Source: Treponema sp. (lineage in GTDB: Bacteria; Spirochaetota; Spirochaetia; Treponematales; Breznakiellaceae). Taken from it: a DNA stretch of 64,000 bases. The stretch spans positions 1 to 64,000 of the forward strand of contig WRLP01000014.1 of assembly GCA_009777535.1 (NCBI GenBank), given 5' to 3'. The notes below the pieces were generated by a model that saw only the letters and a program-made list of their open reading frames with translations, did no database searches and was not told the origin of the DNA. This document shows, piece by piece, positions 63,486 to 64,000 of this stretch (its first letter is position 1; the number at the start of each line of letters is the position of its first letter). The position numbers were made by a program, and so were the translations under genes.

Positions 63486-64000
63486 ATGGTTATGGGAGAA
63501 AAACGCACCAGCGTTACCAAAACCTTCGGTATTCTTACAGCCGGAGGCGATTGCCCCGGGCTGAATGCCGCCATCAGGGGAGTGTGCAGGGCGGCGTACA
63601 ACCGTTACGGCATGAGCATTATCGGCATTGCCAATGGTTTCACCGGTCTTATTGAAGAAAATGCACGGCTGTTAAAACCAGGTGATTTTTCCGGCATATT
63701 GACGCAGGGCGGAACGATCCTTGGGGCGAGCAGAGAGAAACCTTTCAAACATGAAACGTATGAAGCGGGTGATATTGTCGGCGATAAGGTCTTGGCTATC
63801 AAGGATACATACCATAAACTCGGCCTGGACTGTCTGGTATTGCTTGGAGGCAATGGAACCCATACTACAGGATACAAACTTGCCTGTGAAGGGCTGAATA
63901 TAATCGGCCTTCCCAAAACCATAGACAACGACATCGTCGGCACTGATCGTTCTTTTGGTTTCCATTCCGCATTGTCAATCGGAACTGAAGCCATTGACCG
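63486..64000 (+). CDS. 6-phosphofructokinase, partial (runs off the window)
   Basis: The first 171 codons of a phosphofructokinase. GGDCPGLNAAIRG is the N-terminal loop, GGNGTHTT takes the place of the GGDGS segment, and PKTIDNDI contains the catalytic region (T, D, D). A glycine at the ATP-site position suggests ATP use, while the Lys in PKTIDND is seen in the PPi-dependent and some ATP-dependent subfamilies, so donor specificity is open. The start is the ATG at 63486, with a second ATG two codons later; neither has a strong Shine-Dalgarno. It begins 20 bp after mazG. Confidence 0.88.
   Translation, partial: MVMGEKRTSVTKTFGILTAGGDCPGLNAAIRGVCRAAYNRYGMSIIGIANGFTGLIEENARLLKPGDFSGILTQGGTILGASREKPFKHETYEAGDIVGDKVLAIKDTYHKLGLDCLVLLGGNGTHTTGYKLACEGLNIIGLPKTIDNDIVGTDRSFGFHSALSIGTEAID

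Overview
The window looks like a chromosomal segment of a treponeme-type spirochaete. It carries a FlaB-type periplasmic flagellin with a sigma-28-like promoter, many exported lipoproteins, an rpmG / tRNA-Trp / secE / nusG / rplKAJL / rpoBC block arranged as in treponemes, a fused aroDE gene, and a lysine pathway that uses the DapL aminotransferase. Base composition is moderate, with AT-rich accessory islands. A termite-gut or related non-pathogenic treponeme is my inference; the sequence alone does not prove it.

Layout. 0-1.2 kb: the end of an accessory island, with a partial gene, a decayed gene and a foldback repeat. 1.3-15.6 kb: map, htrA, envelope proteins, flaB, an ArgA-like synthase, recO, an outer-membrane protein, recJ, and a radical SAM/SPASM enzyme with its partner exported protein. 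15.6-26.4 kb: an accessory region with deoD, a PIN-domain toxin-antitoxin pair, a 7-bp tandem repeat, three tandem lipoproteins, a secreted protease, a 1009-codon repeat lipoprotein (999 aa from the chosen start), an AAA ATPase and two foldback elements. 26.5-38.4 kb: the translation/transcription operon. 38.4-41.5 kb: a HAD phosphatase, a MetY-like enzyme and an OmpA lipoprotein. 41.6-48 kb: a minus-strand cluster (small exported protein, aroDE, rpiA, XRE-cupin regulator, acyl-CoA synthetase, citrate synthase). 48-54.9 kb: lysC-dapB-dapA-asd-lysA-dapL, a nearly complete aspartate-to-DAP/lysine operon. 54.9-60.5 kb: another accessory island with FG-GAP-like lipoproteins, udp, a second AAA ATPase, a tRNA and repeats. 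60.5-64 kb: galK, pth, mazG and the start of a phosphofructokinase gene.

The most unusual signal is a family of short structured elements placed just downstream of tRNA genes, at tRNA-Leu(CAG), tRNA-Trp(CCA) and tRNA-Thr(CGT). In each case, reading along the tRNA strand, the tRNA is followed by an inverted partial copy of its own 3' end, then 100-240 bp of hairpin-rich DNA, then a direct 18-20 bp copy of the tRNA 3' end starting in or next to the T-loop. The inserts share blocks of sequence, and all carry a hairpin whose loop reads (A)AGGAT inside ACA(R)GGATGT or a near match. That is the known CsrA/CsrB binding motif, and stem bases covary between copies. They could be tRNA-targeting non-autonomous mobile elements, CsrA-binding RNAs, or both. 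A second, unrelated family of foldback repeats (about 39-bp arms, often with a palindromic interior) occurs three times, next to a decayed gene and around an AAA ATPase gene.
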